From JAZTZP01 sp045637525 (GTDB lineage: Bacteria; Bacillota; Clostridia; UBA1381), in assembly GCA_045637525.1 (NCBI GenBank), contig JAZTZP010000111.1:1-26736 (forward strand): a stretch of DNA of 26,736 nt. Direction: 5' to 3'. How positions within the stretch are numbered: position 1 is the first letter of the stretch; every line of letters begins with the position of its first letter. Positions 24,910-26,736 of this stretch are shown here, piece by piece. The notes below the pieces were generated by a model, which saw only the letters and a list, made by a program, of their open reading frames with translations, was not told the DNA's origin and made no database searches. Made by a program: the position numbers and the translations under genes.

Positions 24910-25569
24910 TTATAGTTTTGCTACTTCTGTATTTGTACGCACATCAATAATATGCATTATCCAATCTTCTTCGAAAATCTCAATTTCATATTTAAAATTT
25001 TCAAACTCCTTAAATTCATCTGTCGAATATCCGCTTATAACTTCAACAGGACACCGATTATCTTTAATTGTTGCCCCATAGCCTATCATTAAAAGCCACA
25101 TTTTAAATTCATTATCAAACAAAGCTTCATTGTCAAGTTCAACCACATCAAACACAACATCAAAATCAATCATATCAAACAACGGTTCACCATCAAGCTC
25201 CAAACACGGATTTCCACCATTTTCTAATAGTAATCTTAAGGTTTTGGCACCAATATATCCACAATCAATATACTTTAGTTCATACATAATATTTCTTTTT
25301 CCTAATACTAAATTAGGATTTAAACCATATTGTAAAAGCAATTCACAGATTTCATATATGTAAGAACTATGCAATTCTTCTTCATCGGGTTTTCTCTTAT
25401 GCTCATCTTCAAAATCTCTGCATTCACAGAAACAGTTTTCTACAAATCTATATGCCGATGATGTAACTTCCTCTATCGAATACTCATTGCTCTTCAATTC
25501 ATTTTCGACATCTGCAAGCTTTGGTGGCAACTCCATAAGCATAGACAAAAGATATTCAGTTTTATTCAT
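24910..25569 (-). CDS. Ankyrin-like acidic protein (219 aa)
   Basis: A soluble, acidic protein with three ankyrin-like helix-turn units: ICELLLQYGLNPN (about 74-86), LRLLLENGGNPC (about 111-122) and WLLMIGYGATI (about 158-168). Ankyrin repeats bind proteins, and similar small acidic ankyrin proteins are common among immunity and accessory genes in Clostridia; that comparison is general knowledge, not a match found here. Residues 1-70 are helical and the C-terminus is beta-like. GAGGTGA lies about four bases before the ATG. No toxin is visible in the window. Confidence 0.7.
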   Translation of the reverse strand: MNKTEYLLSMLMELPPKLADVENELKSNEYSIEEVTSSAYRFVENCFCECRDFEDEHKRKPDEEELHSSYIYEICELLLQYGLNPNLVLGKRNIMYELKYIDCGYIGAKTLRLLLENGGNPCLELDGEPLFDMIDFDVVFDVVELDNEALFDNEFKMWLLMIGYGATIKDNRCPVEVISGYSTDEFKEFENFKYEIEIFEEDWIMHIIDVRTNTEVAKL

Positions 25570-25691
25570 AAAATCACCTCTTAATTACATCATATCATAT
25601 GTACATCACTATTAACCGTTCTTCATTCAACAAGAAGTGTAACTAAGGACTTCAAACAGCCGAATAATTCATATTTTCAGAATTTCTGTTT

Positions 25692-25808
25692 CTAATAAAT
25701 GTCGTTTTGATTCAATTTGTTTAAACTTGTTGCGCATAAATTTCGAGTTTTTCGACATTCTGACGTGCCTGTTTTTGCACAAAGGATATCAACAATTTCT
25801 TTCTTCAA
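25692..25808 (-). CDS. Possible small ORF (38 aa) in a 335-base gap
   Basis: The frame starts with TTG at 25808 (LKKEIVDILCAKTGTSE) and stops with TAG at 25692. AGGAGAGG is five bases upstream, a site as strong as those of the real genes nearby. The peptide has three Cys and no hydrophobic stretch. It could be a small protein or the remnant of a larger gene. The rest of the 25570-25904 gap holds nothing I can identify except a weak resemblance to the gene-end repeat near 25635-25660. Confidence 0.3.
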   Translation of the reverse strand: MKKEIVDILCAKTGTSECRKTRNLCATSLNKLNQNDIY

Positions 25809-25876
25809 TGCAACCTCTCCTTTTTGTGCATGCCATTAATTTTCTTAATATACAAGATGCATGTCCCTTTTAGTGG

Positions 25877-25907
25877 TAGTTCGTGTTGAGTTAGGACTAA
25901 AAAATTA
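25877..25907. repeat. Gene-end repeat, copy 2
   Basis: The sequence starts TAGTTCGTGTTGAGTTAGGA and ends in the stop codon of the single-TM protein (25907-25905). The first eight bases are identical to copy 1, and GTTAGGACTAAAAAA corresponds to GTCAGGACAAAAAAA in copy 3. Confidence 0.5.
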
Positions 25908-26483
25908 TTTAAATTCATTTTTTATAGGTTTACTAAATTCAAATCGTTTTACCGTTATACCAAAATATTTTTTCAAATCCTCTTCAGTAAGTTTTGTTCC
26001 CCAGTTATAATAATTTTTGCCGTTTTCACTGTATGTTTCGTAATATATAAATTGTGGATACTTATAATTTAACATTTCAGCAGATGGTTCACCCATATAA
26101 TACTGTCCAAAGCCATAAAAAACTCTTAACTTTGCCCATTCATTATGCCTACCATTTTTGATTGCTGATGGTTTATTTTCTTCACTTATAATTACACATT
26201 TTTCTTCATCACCACTTTTTAAATGTTCATTCCATACCCTTGGTTTATTAAAATATAAAGATGATAAATCATAACCAGCAAACTCACAAACCACTACATC
26301 TTCTATGATAAAGGTTTCCCCGTCCATTTCATATTCAACGACAAATGGAAATTCACCGGTAGTAATCTGTGGCGGTTTTTGTTCTTCACCTCTCAAAAGA
26401 AGAAACAATCCTGTAATTAGTAAAATAACAACCAAAACAAATATTCCTAAGGATATTCCACAACCTATTAGAACTTTTTTCAT
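25905..26483 (-). CDS. Single-TM anchored protein, unknown (192 aa)
   Basis: The start MKKVLIGCGISL leads into one strong TM segment (about 3-30) followed by a charged stop, so the body is probably outside the membrane. The Cys in IGCGIS does not form a convincing lipobox. The outer part (about 36-192) is beta-rich with several Tyr/Trp clusters and no known motif. The ATG at 26483 is chosen because GAAAGGAG lies about seven bases upstream; a frame from 26513 would run through that site. Its stop codon falls in a gene-end repeat. Confidence 0.7.
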   Translation of the reverse strand: MKKVLIGCGISLGIFVLVVILLITGLFLLLRGEEQKPPQITTGEFPFVVEYEMDGETFIIEDVVVCEFAGYDLSSLYFNKPRVWNEHLKSGDEEKCVIISEENKPSAIKNGRHNEWAKLRVFYGFGQYYMGEPSAEMLNYKYPQFIYYETYSENGKNYYNWGTKLTEEDLKKYFGITVKRFEFSKPIKNEFK

Positions 26484-26520
26484 ACTATTTCTCCTTTCGA
26501 CAATGTTCGACACCTTTATA

Positions 26521-26550
26521 TGCTCATGTCAAGTCAGGACAAAAAAATTA
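26521..26550. repeat. Gene-end repeat, copy 3
   Basis: The sequence ATGTCAAGTCAGGACAAAAA (26526-26545) leads into the stop codon of the partial gene (26550-26548). It is the most divergent at its outer end (TGCTC in place of TAGTTC). Confidence 0.45.
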
Positions 26551-26736
26551 TTCTTTTTTATCTTCTGATTCGTCTATTCCATATGAACTAATCCGGTAAT
26601 ATCCGTTATCACCTTTTCGGTAAGTGTTCTTGTAAAGTCCCTTATATGCAGACTTTCCACCGCTATATTCATCATACTCCGTATAATGCTGTATGTACAA
26701 AGAAACTTTTCCATTATGCATTGTGGCTTTTATAAG
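26548..26736 (-). CDS. C-terminal fragment of an unknown protein
   Basis: Sixty-two codons are open from the window edge to TAA at 26548; the N-terminus is outside the window. The visible part (KVSLYIQHYTEYDEYSGG, then YKGLYKNTYRKGDNGYYRI) is Tyr-rich and beta-like and ends in a charged DESEDKKE tail. Function unknown. It is the first of the small-gene array and lies about 65 bases before the single-TM gene. Confidence 0.6.
   Translation of the reverse strand, partial: LIKATMHNGKVSLYIQHYTEYDEYSGGKSAYKGLYKNTYRKGDNGYYRISSYGIDESEDKKE

Noticed and set aside
1..26736. tRNA, rRNA, insertion sequence or prophage genes
   Set aside because: I found no cloverleaf, rRNA-like stretch, transposase or phage protein on either strand.

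Overview
The window is AT-rich DNA from a Gram-positive, fermentative, probably plant-polysaccharide-degrading member of the Clostridia. The signs are S-layer-homology (SLH) surface proteins, strong GGAGG-type ribosome binding sites, TTG starts, a lipoprotein sugar-binding protein, a bifunctional AdhE and a Rex-like operator. The style (giant SLH, cadherin-like and CBM-like surface proteins) recalls Monoglobus and other gut Oscillospirales, but that placement is inference. Every gene I can support lies on the minus strand, so transcription runs from high to low coordinates.

Region 1 (19171 down to 1) looks like a Gram-positive polysaccharide-utilisation locus in two transcription units. The upper unit (19088-15098) encodes a cytoplasmic Asp-box (sialidase-fold) protein, a seven-TM sensor histidine kinase and a NarL-type response regulator. 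The lower unit (14912 to beyond position 1) encodes a sugar-binding lipoprotein, two ABC permeases, an exported protein with degenerate SLH repeats, a GH74-like exported glycosidase with Ig-like and CBM9-like domains, an SLH-anchored cadherin/CBM-like protein, and the start of a second CBM-like exported protein. No ABC ATPase is present. Most genes in the lower unit are 11-30 bases apart.

The key non-coding observation is that the two promoters carry the same 21-base inverted-repeat element (20 of 21 bases identical) at the same distance upstream of the -10 box. It is the best candidate for the operator of the locally encoded response regulator. The element predicts that the sensor system controls both itself and the transporter/surface-enzyme operon. 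The lower promoter also has a terminator-like hairpin at the very start of its leader.

Region 2 (23895-19211) is redox and fermentation metabolism: a LysR-type regulator with its own terminator, then adhE with a Rex-like operator over its -10 box. A small APH/choline-kinase-like phosphotransferase is translationally coupled to adhE, and the unit ends in a perfect 20-bp stem terminator.

Region 3 (26736-23955) is an accessory-looking array of small unrecognised proteins: a secreted or anchored fragment, a single-TM protein, a possible 38-residue ORF, an ankyrin-like protein, a four-TM protein and a Cys-rich protein. Three of these genes end in the same roughly 30-base sequence at the stop codon, which suggests duplicated or exchanged cassettes.
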